Of a stretch of 6,666 nt of DNA, positions 1-6,060 are shown in pieces. A program made the position numbers and the translations under genes. The notes below the pieces were generated by a model, which saw nothing but the letters and a program-made list of their open reading frames with translations, did no database searches and was not told where the DNA came from. Numbering within the stretch: position 1 is the stretch's first letter; every line of letters begins with the position of its first letter. The stretch is from JBEKYH01 sp049511115. GTDB taxonomy: Bacteria; Planctomycetota; Phycisphaerae; Tepidisphaerales; Tepidisphaeraceae. The stretch lies in the NCBI GenBank assembly GCA_049511115.1, contig JBEKYH010000293.1, positions 1 to 6,666 on the forward strand, read 5' to 3'.

Positions 1-64
1 GGACTCATGTGAATCTACCTTCCTTTACAGCCAACGCAGGCCACGACATACCCCCACGGCCTTT

Positions 65-96
65 GATCCCCGGCACGCATCTCGCCCCTGGGGATC
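65..96. repeat. Short dyad upstream of the SPFH gene
   Basis: GATCCCC (65-71) and GGGGATC (90-96) are perfect 7-bp inverted arms around an 18-nt loop. A competing inner palindrome, CCCC-T-GGGG (85-93), uses part of the right arm. No T-tract follows, so it is not a standard intrinsic terminator; it could be an operator, a terminator stem of an off-window gene, or chance. The rest of 1-202 shows no reading frame or confident promoter. Confidence 0.3.
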
Positions 97-187
97 GGCG
101 CTTGAAAAATCCCCGCAGTTTATAGTCGCAGGGGCTATCGAACCCACCGATGATTTTGCTATCCTGTGCCGGTTCATCGTGCCGGCG

Positions 188-194
188 AAAGGAG
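188..194 (+). promoter_or_regulatory. Ribosome-binding site fixing the SPFH start
   Basis: AAAGGAG lies 8 nt before ATG 203 and is one of the best Shine-Dalgarno matches in the window. It favours ATG 203 over the in-frame GTG at 179. Confidence 0.75.
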
Positions 195-202
195 CTTGGA
201 TC

Positions 203-1303
203 ATGGGCCTATTCGATAAACTTCGTCACGAACTCATTGATATCATAGACTGGACCGACGACAGCGGCGACACCCTCGTTTGGCGCTTCCCCCGCTATGA
301 CAACGAAATCAAATATGGCGCCAAACTGGTGGTCCGCGAAAGCCAGTCCGCGGCGTTCATAAACGAAGGCAAGCTCGCTGATGTCTTCCAGCCGGGTACT
401 TATACCCTACAAACGGAAAATCTGCCCATATTGACCACCTTAAAAGGTTGGAAATATGGGTTCCAAAGTCCTTTCAAAGCGGAAGTATATTACTGCTCCA
501 CGCGCACCATGACCGACCGCAAATGGGGAACGAAAAACCCCATCATGATGCGCGACGCCGAATTCGGCATCGTGCGCCTGCGCGCCTTCGGCACCTACGC
601 GCTGCGCGTCAGCGATCCGGCGGCACTTTTGCGCAACGTCGCCGGCACCGAAGCGCGGTTTACGATTGACCAGATCGAGGACCAGCTTCGCGATCTGATC
701 CTCGCTCGGTTTGCCGATGTCCTGGGCGCCAGCAAAATGGCGGCGCTGGATCTCGCCGGCAATTATGACCGCCTGGGCCGATTGATCGCGGCCCAGATTC
801 AGCCCGACTTCACCAACTTCGGTTTGCAGATTGTCAATCTGCTGGTCGAGAACATCTCGCTGCCGCCAGAAGTCGAGGCGGCCATGGACAAGCGCACCAG
901 CATGGGTGTCATCGGCAATATGCAAACGTACACTCAATACGAGGCTGCCAGCGCCATCCCCACCGCCGCCGCAAATCCAGGCGGCCTAGCCGGCGCAGGG
1001 GCTGGAATAGCCGTGGGTTATGCAATGGGCAACCAGATGGCTGCCGGGTTGCAATCCGCCGCCGCGCCGTCCGTGGCTTCGGCCCCTCCGCCGCTGCCGA
1101 CGGCGTCGGCCTACTATATTGCCATTGACGGCAAGCAAGCCGGCCCCTTCCCAAGCGACCAGCTCGCCGCTAAGGTCGCGTCAGGCCAGTTGACGCGCGA
1201 CACGCTGGTCTGGAAGCACGGCTTGGCCGCGTGGCAGAAAGCCGCCACCGTCGCGGAATTGCAGGGGCTGTTTGCTGACGTTCCTCCGCCCCTGAACGGA
1301 TGA
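203..1303 (+). CDS. SPFH/Band-7 domain protein with C-terminal GYF_2 domain
   Basis: The 366-residue product has an SPFH (Band-7-like, 'virion core protein'/YdjI type) region at about residues 20-235. Recognisable stretches are FINEGKLADVFQPGTYTL, the PIMMRDAEFGIVRLRAFGTY core, and a helical tail with LPPEVEAAMDKRTSMGVIGN. An Ala/Gly/Pro-rich linker (about 250-302) follows, and then a GYF_2-type domain (about 304-356) with YYIAIDGKQAGPF and VWKHGLAAWQKA. There is no signal peptide or clear membrane helix, so it is probably a cytosolic or peripheral membrane scaffold; B. subtilis YdjI, of this family, works with PspA-type membrane-stress proteins. The start is ATG 203, because AAAGGAG lies 8 nt upstream; an in-frame GTG at 179 would put that Shine-Dalgarno sequence inside the gene. 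No PspA, zinc-ribbon or TPM partner is visible here. It ends 15 bp before cysD and may share its transcript. The family call is firm; the cellular role is inferred. Confidence 0.88.
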   Translation: MGLFDKLRHELIDIIDWTDDSGDTLVWRFPRYDNEIKYGAKLVVRESQSAAFINEGKLADVFQPGTYTLQTENLPILTTLKGWKYGFQSPFKAEVYYCSTRTMTDRKWGTKNPIMMRDAEFGIVRLRAFGTYALRVSDPAALLRNVAGTEARFTIDQIEDQLRDLILARFADVLGASKMAALDLAGNYDRLGRLIAAQIQPDFTNFGLQIVNLLVENISLPPEVEAAMDKRTSMGVIGNMQTYTQYEAASAIPTAAANPGGLAGAGAGIAVGYAMGNQMAAGLQSAAAPSVASAPPPLPTASAYYIAIDGKQAGPFPSDQLAAKVASGQLTRDTLVWKHGLAAWQKAATVAELQGLFADVPPPLNG

Positions 1304-1318
1304 GAAGTCACGACCGGA

Positions 1319-2227
1319 ATGAGCAGTTATCAACTGACCCATCTCAAGCAGCTCGAAGCCGAGAGCATCCACATCATTCGGGAAGTGGCCGCGGAGTTCG
1401 CCAACCCGGTCATGCTCTATTCCATCGGCAAGGATTCGTCGGTCATGGTGCGCCTGGCCCAGAAGGCATTTCATCCCGGCCGTCTCCCCTTTCCGCTGAT
1501 GCACATCGACACCACATGGAAATTCAAGGAGATGATCCGCTTCCGCAACGACTTCTGCGCCGCCAACCGGCTCGACCTGATCGTGCACACCAATACCAAG
1601 GCCATTGCCGAAGGCATCAACCCCTTCGATCACGGGTCCAACAAGTACACCGCGATCATGAAGACCCAGACGCTCAAGGACGGCCTCAATAAACACGGCT
1701 TTGACGCCGCATTCGGCGGCGCGCGCCGCGACGAGGAAAAGAGCCGGGCCAAGGAGCGCGTCTATTCCTTCCGCGACAAGCTCCACACCTGGGACCCCAA
1801 AAATCAGCGGCCCGAACTGTGGAACCTTTACAACGGCAAGATCAACAAAGGCGAATCGATCCGCGTTTTCCCCCTGTCGAATTGGACCGAGCTGGATGTC
1901 TGGCAATATATCCACCTGGAAAACATCCCCATTGTTCCCCTCTATTTCGCCGCCATGCGGCCAGTTGTCGAGCGCGATGGCGCGCTGATTATGGTAGACG
2001 ATGAACGAATGCGGCTGCTGCCGGGCGAAACGCCGCAAATGAAACTCGTGCGATTTCGCACGCTCGGCTGCTACCCCCTTACCGGCGCCATCGAGAGCGA
2101 CGCGACAACTTTGCCGCAGATCATCCAGGAAATGCTCGTCGCCAAAAACTCCGAGCGCCAGGGCCGCATGATCGACCACGACGAGAACGCGAGCATGGAG
2201 CAGAAAAAAAGAGAAGGTTACTTTTAG
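1319..2227 (+). CDS. cysD: Sulfate adenylyltransferase subunit 2 (CysD)
   Basis: CysD is the catalytic subunit of ATP sulfurylase. With the GTPase CysN it makes adenosine 5'-phosphosulfate (APS) and pyrophosphate from ATP and sulfate, the first step of sulfate activation in the cytosol. The 302-residue product matches the usual length. It has the PP-loop ATP-pyrophosphatase motif SIGKDSS (35-41), the HIDTTWKF segment (62-69), the conserved GGARRDEEKSRAKER stretch (133-147), FPLSNWTELDVW (184-195) and the typical C-terminus ending in KKREGYF. I see no missing key residue. The gene starts 15 bp after the SPFH stop with only a weak, distant GAGAAG (1302-1307) as ribosome-binding site, so it may depend on upstream translation. 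Its partner subunit follows only after a 499-bp gap, which is unusual. Confidence 0.97.
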   Translation: MSSYQLTHLKQLEAESIHIIREVAAEFANPVMLYSIGKDSSVMVRLAQKAFHPGRLPFPLMHIDTTWKFKEMIRFRNDFCAANRLDLIVHTNTKAIAEGINPFDHGSNKYTAIMKTQTLKDGLNKHGFDAAFGGARRDEEKSRAKERVYSFRDKLHTWDPKNQRPELWNLYNGKINKGESIRVFPLSNWTELDVWQYIHLENIPIVPLYFAAMRPVVERDGALIMVDDERMRLLPGETPQMKLVRFRTLGCYPLTGAIESDATTLPQIIQEMLVAKNSERQGRMIDHDENASMEQKKREGYF

Positions 2228-2342
2228 CGCAGGAGCAAGCCGGTTGATTCTACCAGGTAAACATCTTGACCAGGATTCGCCTGATCGAAGCCGCAATTGC
2301 TGGGACTCGGCGGCACTCCCCTCGCAGGTATCGAAGGGAGGA

Positions 2343-2449
2343 ATGAACGCTGAGGCACAGAGGCGCAGAGGCAGGAGGGACGAGGAAATCAGGAATCAGA
2401 CGTCTTTTGAGCATTTTCTTCCTCAGCGCCTCTGCGCCTCAGCGTTCAT
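2343..2449. repeat. Long imperfect inverted repeat with GAGGCRCA octamers
   Basis: The left arm 2343-2371 and right arm 2421-2449 are 29 nt each. They are reverse complements except at two positions and are separated by a 49-nt spacer. The outer 14 bp (ATGAACGCTGAGGC) are perfect. Inside the left arm the 8-nt unit GAGGCACA / GAGGCGCA / GAGGCAGG repeats in tandem. A transcript in either direction could fold into a long stem. No T-tract follows the right arm directly, although TTTTCTTTT comes just after it (2451-2459), so terminator activity is possible. It resembles the CTCTGCGCCTC-type intergenic palindromes I associate with several environmental phyla; this is recollection and was not searched. 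No transposase or target-site duplication was noted. Confidence 0.8.
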
Positions 2450-2469
2450 ATTTTCTTTTGATGAGCGGA

Positions 2470-2679
2470 TCACCATAACCACTCAGAGCGGTCAAAGCGA
2501 TTCGGAGCGTTCAGCCAATTCGCGTCGTCATCCGGCCCATGAAGTGCTATCGCTCTTGCAAATGCTTCGTCCCATCCGGCACGAGCGCCGCCGGCAATTT
2601 TCGGACGTACCCGCTCAATTCGCACCTTGGGAGATCGAACCCTTTTGGAGTTTCTGACTTGAATCGCCTTCGAACTCAT
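2470..2679 (-). CDS. MazE/AbrB-type antitoxin-like small protein, possibly a remnant
   Basis: The 69-residue product has a second half, RAGWDEAFARAI (33-44) then NRFDRSEWLW at the C-terminus (60-69), that resembles the toxin-binding tail of MazE-family antitoxins, typically 'GW.EAF..MA..GDD' followed by 'FD..EWEW'. The first part (IQVRNSKRVRSPK, 7-18) faintly recalls the AbrB swapped-hairpin motif 'IGNSKGIRIPK', but the stretch that would complete that DNA-binding domain is missing. This suggests an internal deletion or a decayed gene. The ATG at 2679 has no visible Shine-Dalgarno sequence, and the frame meets a stop a short way upstream without another good start. No MazF-like toxin lies downstream, where the inverted repeat and cysD follow. 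It is read head-to-head with cysNC, 47 bp apart. The tail similarity is seen directly; expression and function are uncertain. Confidence 0.45.
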   Translation of the reverse strand: MSSKAIQVRNSKRVRSPKVRIERVRPKIAGGARAGWDEAFARAIALHGPDDDANWLNAPNRFDRSEWLW

Positions 2680-2726
2680 AATCGAATTGTGATTGCATTC
2701 ATTCGAATCTGCAACGGCAGCTCCCT

Positions 2727-4646
2727 ATGATCGACCCTTCCACCGACATCCAGGCCTACCTCCAGCGCAATCAGCACAAGGAGCTTCTCCGCTTCCTCAC
2801 CTGCGGCAGCGTGGACGACGGCAAGAGCACTCTCATCGGCCGCCTGCTGCATGACACGCAGATGATCTACGAGGATCAGCTTGCGGCGGTCAAGCGCGAT
2901 TCGGCCCGCGTCGGCACCGTCGGCGGCGATATCGATCTGGCGCTCCTGACGGATGGATTGAAAGCCGAGCGCGAACAAGGGATCACCATCGACGTAGCCT
3001 ATCGGTATTTCTCGACCGACAAGCGCAAGTTCATCATCGCGGACACGCCCGGCCACGAGCAATACACGCGCAACATGGCTACGGGGGCGAGCAACTGCCA
3101 GCTTGCCATCATCCTCATTGACGCGCGACATGGCGTGATGACGCAGACCCGCCGGCACAGTTTTATTGTGTCGCTGCTCGGGATCAAGCATGTTGTGGTG
3201 GCCATCAACAAAATGGACCTTGTCGGCTATTCGCAGGAGGTTTTCGATGCCATCCAGCGAGATTACACCGGCTTCGTCGCCAAGCTGGCCATCCCTGATG
3301 TGCAATTCATTCCCATGTCCGCCCTCAAGGGGGACAACGTCGTGGAAAAGAGCGCCGCGATGCCCTGGTATCAAGGGCCGCCGCTGCTGCGGCATCTGGA
3401 GAGCGTGCATATCGCGTCCGATCGCAACCTGGCCGACATGCGCTTTCCCGTTCAGTACGTCCTCCGCCCCAATCTCGATTTCCGCGGTTTCGCCGGCAGC
3501 GTCGCCTCGGGGATTTTGCGCAAGGGCGATGAGATCACGGTTTTGCCGTCGGGGAAGAAGAGCCGGATCACGTCGATCGTCACCTACGACGGGCAGCTTG
3601 AAGAAGCCTTTTCTCCTCTGGCTATCGCCGTCACCCTGGCCGACGAAATCGACATCAGCCGCGGGGACATGCTGGTGCATCCCGATCATGCGCCGACCGT
3701 ATCAAGCCAGGTTGAGGCGATGGTCGTCTGGATGAATGAGCAGCCGTTTGTTCCCGGAAAGACGTATTGGATCAAGCAGACCACGCGCACCGTGAGCGGC
3801 GAGATTGCCGACCTGCGATTTGGCGTCGATGTCAACACGCTGGAGCAGCATCCGGCGCGGCAGCTTGCCATGAATGAAGTCGGACAGGTGCTGCTGAGCC
3901 TCAATCAGCCGATAGCGTTTGACGCATATAAGGACAACGCCGCCACCGGGGCGTTTATCATCATCGACCGTCTGAGCAACAACACCGTCGGCGCGGGCAT
4001 GATCCTCCACGGCGCCGGCGCCTCCGGCGATCACTGGGCGCAGGCCCCCTCGGCAAAGCTGCGCCATCGCACCGGCCAGGTCAGCGCCGCCGATAGACAG
4101 GCTCGCTTTGGCCACCAGGCCGCGACAATACTGATCACCGGGCTCCCATGCAGCGGAAAGATCACCATCGCGTACGCCCTGGAAAAACAGCTCTTTGACG
4201 CCGGTTGCGCCGTAAGCGTCCTGCACGGCTCGAACATGCGCACGGGCCTGTGCCGCGATTTGGGCTTCAGCGCCGACGACCGCTCGGAAAACCTTCGCCG
4301 CAGCGCCGAGGTGGCCAAGATTCTCAACGATGCGGGACTGATCTGCATCGCGGCGTTTGTCGCGCCGCATGAGGCCGTGCGTAAGAAGGCGCGGCTGGCG
4401 ATTGGGCCCGAGCGGTTTCTGGAAGTCTACCTATCGGCCCCCGTCGAAGTCTGCCGCCAGCGCGATAAGACGGGTGTTTATGCGCAGGCCGACACAGGCG
4501 AAATCCCTCAATTCCCCGGCGTCAGCGCGGCGTTTGAGAAGCCGGAACATCCCGATTTGGTTTTGCCGACGCATGAGATTGACGTGGCGACGGCCGTGGG
4601 GAGGATTTTGGAGATGATGAAGGAGCGGGGGATAGTGCGGGGGTAG
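2727..4646 (+). CDS. cysNC: Fused CysN-CysC: sulfate adenylyltransferase GTPase subunit with (degenerate) APS kinase domain
   Basis: The product has 639 residues, the usual size of CysNC/NodQ fusions. The N-terminal CysN part has all GTPase motifs: GSVDDGKST (27-35), GITID (85-89), DTPGH (106-110), NKMD (161-164) and SALKG (198-202), followed by the beta-barrel domains to about 440. It couples GTP hydrolysis to APS synthesis with CysD. After a linker, the APS kinase domain spans about 466-639 and should convert APS to PAPS. Its family signature is clear (RDLGFSADDRSENLRR at 510-525, EVCRQRDKTGVY at 574-585). However, the P-loop reads GLPCSGKIT, with Ile479 where Ser/Thr binds Mg-ATP, and the conserved DG[D/E/Q]N motif reads HGSN (500-503). 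The kinase half may therefore be inactive. No separate cysC is in the window, and no convincing ribosome-binding site precedes ATG 2727. The CysN activity looks intact. Confidence 0.95.
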   Translation: MIDPSTDIQAYLQRNQHKELLRFLTCGSVDDGKSTLIGRLLHDTQMIYEDQLAAVKRDSARVGTVGGDIDLALLTDGLKAEREQGITIDVAYRYFSTDKRKFIIADTPGHEQYTRNMATGASNCQLAIILIDARHGVMTQTRRHSFIVSLLGIKHVVVAINKMDLVGYSQEVFDAIQRDYTGFVAKLAIPDVQFIPMSALKGDNVVEKSAAMPWYQGPPLLRHLESVHIASDRNLADMRFPVQYVLRPNLDFRGFAGSVASGILRKGDEITVLPSGKKSRITSIVTYDGQLEEAFSPLAIAVTLADEIDISRGDMLVHPDHAPTVSSQVEAMVVWMNEQPFVPGKTYWIKQTTRTVSGEIADLRFGVDVNTLEQHPARQLAMNEVGQVLLSLNQPIAFDAYKDNAATGAFIIIDRLSNNTVGAGMILHGAGASGDHWAQAPSAKLRHRTGQVSAADRQARFGHQAATILITGLPCSGKITIAYALEKQLFDAGCAVSVLHGSNMRTGLCRDLGFSADDRSENLRRSAEVAKILNDAGLICIAAFVAPHEAVRKKARLAIGPERFLEVYLSAPVEVCRQRDKTGVYAQADTGEIPQFPGVSAAFEKPEHPDLVLPTHEIDVATAVGRILEMMKERGIVRG

Positions 4647-4677
4647 GCAAAGTCTTGTCGGCCCACCGACTCGCGCG

Positions 4678-5277
4678 TCAATCAGTCTTTTGGGGCCCCT
4701 CGACCAAGACAACATGCCCGTCCGGCGGCGGCTCAACATCGATCAGGATGATTTTGACTGGAACCGCCGGAAAATGGCGGCGCAAGCGGCCGATGTCCCA
4801 CAACAATTGTTCGCCGAACGAGGTGCCGGAGGACATTTGATTGTGCATATGATGGGTCGGGACGATTTCGACGCCGACATCGGCAATAAAGTCGTCATAC
4901 AAATGCTGAAATCTGAACAGATCGTAGAAACTGAACGGCTGCATGCCAGTTTGGACTCCCACGACGACCGACTGCTTGGCAAAGCTGGCGTACCTGAAAC
5001 TGCTTTCCCCTTCGCGCGACTCTCCTTGCGCGATCTCCATTTCCATTGCCGCGACTTCGGCATAGCCACGGGCAATAAGCGACTCGCGAATTTGGCGATT
5101 CAACTTGGTGGGCGAGGACTGCCTCCGCCCCGCTTTAGTTTTATCCGAACCGGCATCATCGTGTTGAACAGTCCCGATCGAGCTGATGACGTCGTCAATC
5201 TCATAATTGAATTGCGGAAACTGGACCTGGAGGATTTCCGCTCCCCCGAAATGTGAGTACTCAAACGTTTTGTGCAC
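4678..5277 (-). CDS. BstYI-like type II restriction endonuclease homologue, active site substituted
   Basis: The 199-residue product aligns almost end to end with my recollection of BstYI (about 203 aa, cuts R^GATCY), a member of the BglII superfamily. Matching stretches are EYSHFGGAEILQVQFP (6-21), GVQTGMQPFSFYDLF (107-121), DVGVEIVP (133-140), QMSSGTSF (147-154) and FPAVPVKIILI (169-179). BstYI uses D119, E128 and Q130. The equivalent residues here, at identical spacing and without gaps, are S98 (codon AGC), G107 (codon GGA, one transition from Glu) and Q109. Two catalytic acids are thus gone while the fold appears kept, without frameshift or stop. I chose GTG 5277 because GGAG lies 6 nt upstream and the N-terminus then matches that of BstYI; a TTG at 5313 would be longer. 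It is convergent with cysNC (31 bp apart) and divergent from the methyltransferase. Homology is firm; loss of cleavage is inferred. Confidence 0.85.
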   Translation of the reverse strand: MHKTFEYSHFGGAEILQVQFPQFNYEIDDVISSIGTVQHDDAGSDKTKAGRRQSSPTKLNRQIRESLIARGYAEVAAMEMEIAQGESREGESSFRYASFAKQSVVVGVQTGMQPFSFYDLFRFQHLYDDFIADVGVEIVPTHHMHNQMSSGTSFGEQLLWDIGRLRRHFPAVPVKIILIDVEPPPDGHVVLVEGPQKTD

Positions 5278-5281
5278 TTGC

Positions 5282-5296
5282 TTCTCCAGCGGAGAA
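5282..5296 (-). promoter_or_regulatory. Hairpin enclosing the Shine-Dalgarno of the BstYI-like gene
   Basis: On the minus strand the leader reads TTCTCC-GCT-GGAGAA, a 6-bp stem with a 3-nt loop, ending 4 nt before the GTG start at 5277. The GGAG Shine-Dalgarno sequence (5284-5287) lies wholly in the stem, so the fold would limit ribosome access. The stem is short; regulation is inferred. Confidence 0.45.
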
Positions 5297-5313
5297 AGTT
5301 CGTTCGTCGTCAA

Positions 5314-5343
5314 ATTATCTCAGGATCGATGTTACCGCTGCAA
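5314..5343 (-). promoter_or_regulatory. Candidate promoter of the BstYI-like gene
   Basis: On the minus strand TTGCAG (5338-5343) and GATAAT (5314-5319) are spaced 18 bp apart. The -10 element matches TATAAT at five of six positions; the -35 element is weak. Transcription would begin near 5307, leaving a leader of about 30 nt that contains the hairpin over the ribosome-binding site. This assumes a sigma-70-like consensus in an unidentified host. Confidence 0.28.
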
Positions 5344-5361
5344 TCCCCACCAACAGGGGAA

Positions 5362-5389
5362 TTGGATGCGCCGCTACTCACGATATCAT
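5362..5389 (+). promoter_or_regulatory. Candidate promoter of the methyltransferase gene
   Basis: TTGGAT (5362-5367) and TATCAT (5384-5389) are separated by 16 bp. The -10 element matches TATAAT at five of six positions and the -35 element is poor. The leader to ATG 5437 would be about 40 nt. A dyad (5381-5404) overlaps the -10 element. Confidence 0.25.
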
Positions 5390-5404
5390 TCACGCAGAAT
5401 ATCG
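5381..5404. repeat. CGATAT/ATATCG dyad in the divergent control region
   Basis: CGATAT (5381-5386) and ATATCG (5399-5404) are perfect 6-bp inverted arms 12 bp apart, a spacing compatible with a dimeric repressor. They sit over the candidate methyltransferase -10 element. No controller protein gene is visible, so the nuclease homologue or the methyltransferase itself would be the nearby candidate binders. Chance is possible for arms this short. Confidence 0.25.
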
Positions 5405-5425
5405 GTTACGGTTCTTACGACTCCC

Positions 5426-5429
5426 GGAG
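5426..5429 (+). promoter_or_regulatory. Ribosome-binding site fixing the methyltransferase start
   Basis: GGAG lies 7 nt before ATG 5437. It favours this start over in-frame GTG 5272 and ATG 5329, whose extra residues precede the conserved domain and look non-conserved. Confidence 0.65.
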
Positions 5430-5436
5430 CGCACGT

Positions 5437-6060
5437 ATGGACGGATTGCCTGGGTTATCAGGGAAGTATGCCACGATCCTCGCCGATCCTCCGTGGCGAT
5501 TTCAAAACAGAACCGGCAAGATGGCTCCCGAGCACAAACGCCTTGCTCGCTACCAAACCATGGGGATAGACGAGATTTGTGCGTTGCCCGTCGCTGGCCA
5601 TGCCGCAGAGAGATCGCACCTTTATCTCTGGGTTCCTAACGCCCTTCTCCCCTGGGGTCTGCGCGTGATGGAGGCGTGGGGATTCTCCTACAAGGCCAAT
5701 GTCATCTGGTACAAAGTCCGCAAGGACGGCGGTCCCGATGGGCGCGGCGTCGGGTTCTATTTTCGCAACGTGACGGAGATGCTGCTCTTCGGCACACGCG
5801 GCAAAATACGCACGCTGCAACCCGGACGAACGCAGGTGAACATCATCGCCACGCGGAAGCGCGAGCACTCCCGAAAACCGTCGGCGGCGTATGGCCTCAT
5901 CGAGCGCTGCAGCCCGGGTCCGCGCCTCGAGCTTTTCGCGCGCGAGCGGACTGAGGGTTGGACGCAATGGGGGCTTGAGGTGGATGGTTACGCGGGGAGA
6001 CGCAAGGTCCATCCGATGTATGACAGCGATGAGAGCAGCCTTTACGTGTTCGCGTCGTAG
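5437..6060 (+). CDS. MT-A70 family DNA adenine methyltransferase
   Basis: The 207-residue product is predicted to transfer a methyl group from S-adenosylmethionine to N6 of adenine in the recognition site of the adjacent nuclease, protecting host DNA. The catalytic motif DPPW is at 17-20, preceded by the KYATILA strand. HLYLWVPNALLPWGL (61-75) and WGFSYKANVIWYK (81-93) are typical MT-A70 segments. NVTEMLLFGTRG (111-122), HSRKP (144-148) and PGPRLELFARE (160-170) complete the AdoMet pocket, in the circularly permuted order of this family. Length is normal for bacterial members. ATG 5437 has GGAG 7 nt upstream; a GTG at 5272 would add 55 poorly conserved residues and run into the divergent nuclease. 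The 3' end overlaps the BglII-like nuclease gene tail to tail by 19 bp. The family call is firm; the target sequence cannot be read from the protein. Confidence 0.93.
   Translation: MDGLPGLSGKYATILADPPWRFQNRTGKMAPEHKRLARYQTMGIDEICALPVAGHAAERSHLYLWVPNALLPWGLRVMEAWGFSYKANVIWYKVRKDGGPDGRGVGFYFRNVTEMLLFGTRGKIRTLQPGRTQVNIIATRKREHSRKPSAAYGLIERCSPGPRLELFARERTEGWTQWGLEVDGYAGRRKVHPMYDSDESSLYVFAS

Larger units (their letters stand above)
2228..2726. other. 499-bp gap splitting cysD from cysNC
   Basis: cysD and cysN are normally adjacent or overlapping because their products form one complex. Here the gap contains, from left to right: about 115 bp with nothing I can name (2228-2342), a long imperfect inverted repeat (2343-2449), a minus-strand MazE-like frame (2470-2679), and a 47-bp leader before cysNC without a clear Shine-Dalgarno sequence. 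A plus-strand open frame of 137 codons crosses it but runs through both arms of the repeat and antisense to the MazE-like frame, so I do not count it as a gene. Confidence 0.7.

Noticed and set aside
102..126. TTGAAA and TATAGT as a promoter for the SPFH gene
   Set aside because: The spacing is only 13 bp, too short for a sigma-70-type promoter, and no better pair was found nearby.
1181..2296. Long minus-strand open frame of 371 codons
   Set aside because: It is antisense to cysD, which is unmistakable. Long antisense frames are expected in GC-rich genes, and the translation shows no family motif.
2244..2657. Plus-strand open frame of 137 codons in the cysD-cysNC gap
   Set aside because: It crosses both arms of the inverted repeat, has low-complexity Arg/Glu/Ser-rich sequence, runs antisense to the MazE-like frame and shows no recognisable domain.
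2659..2682. TTGAAT and CATAAT as a cysNC promoter
   Set aside because: The spacing is only 12 bp and the elements fall inside the start of the opposing MazE-like frame; support is insufficient.
2676..3689. Minus-strand open frame of 337 codons
   Set aside because: It lies opposite the intact GTPase region of CysN and has no recognisable domain of its own.
4657..4670. GTCGG-CCCA-CCGAC stem between the convergent cysNC and BstYI-like genes as a terminator
   Set aside because: The stem is only 5 bp and no T-tract follows on either strand, so I do not call it a terminator.
4690..5256. Plus-strand open frame opposite the BstYI-like gene
   Set aside because: The minus strand carries clear BstYI-family motifs with a fitting start and ribosome-binding site; the plus frame shows none.
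5272..5436. N-terminal extension of the methyltransferase from GTG 5272
   Set aside because: The extra residues do not look like MT-A70 sequence, would run through the divergent control region, and the start at 5437 has a proper Shine-Dalgarno sequence.
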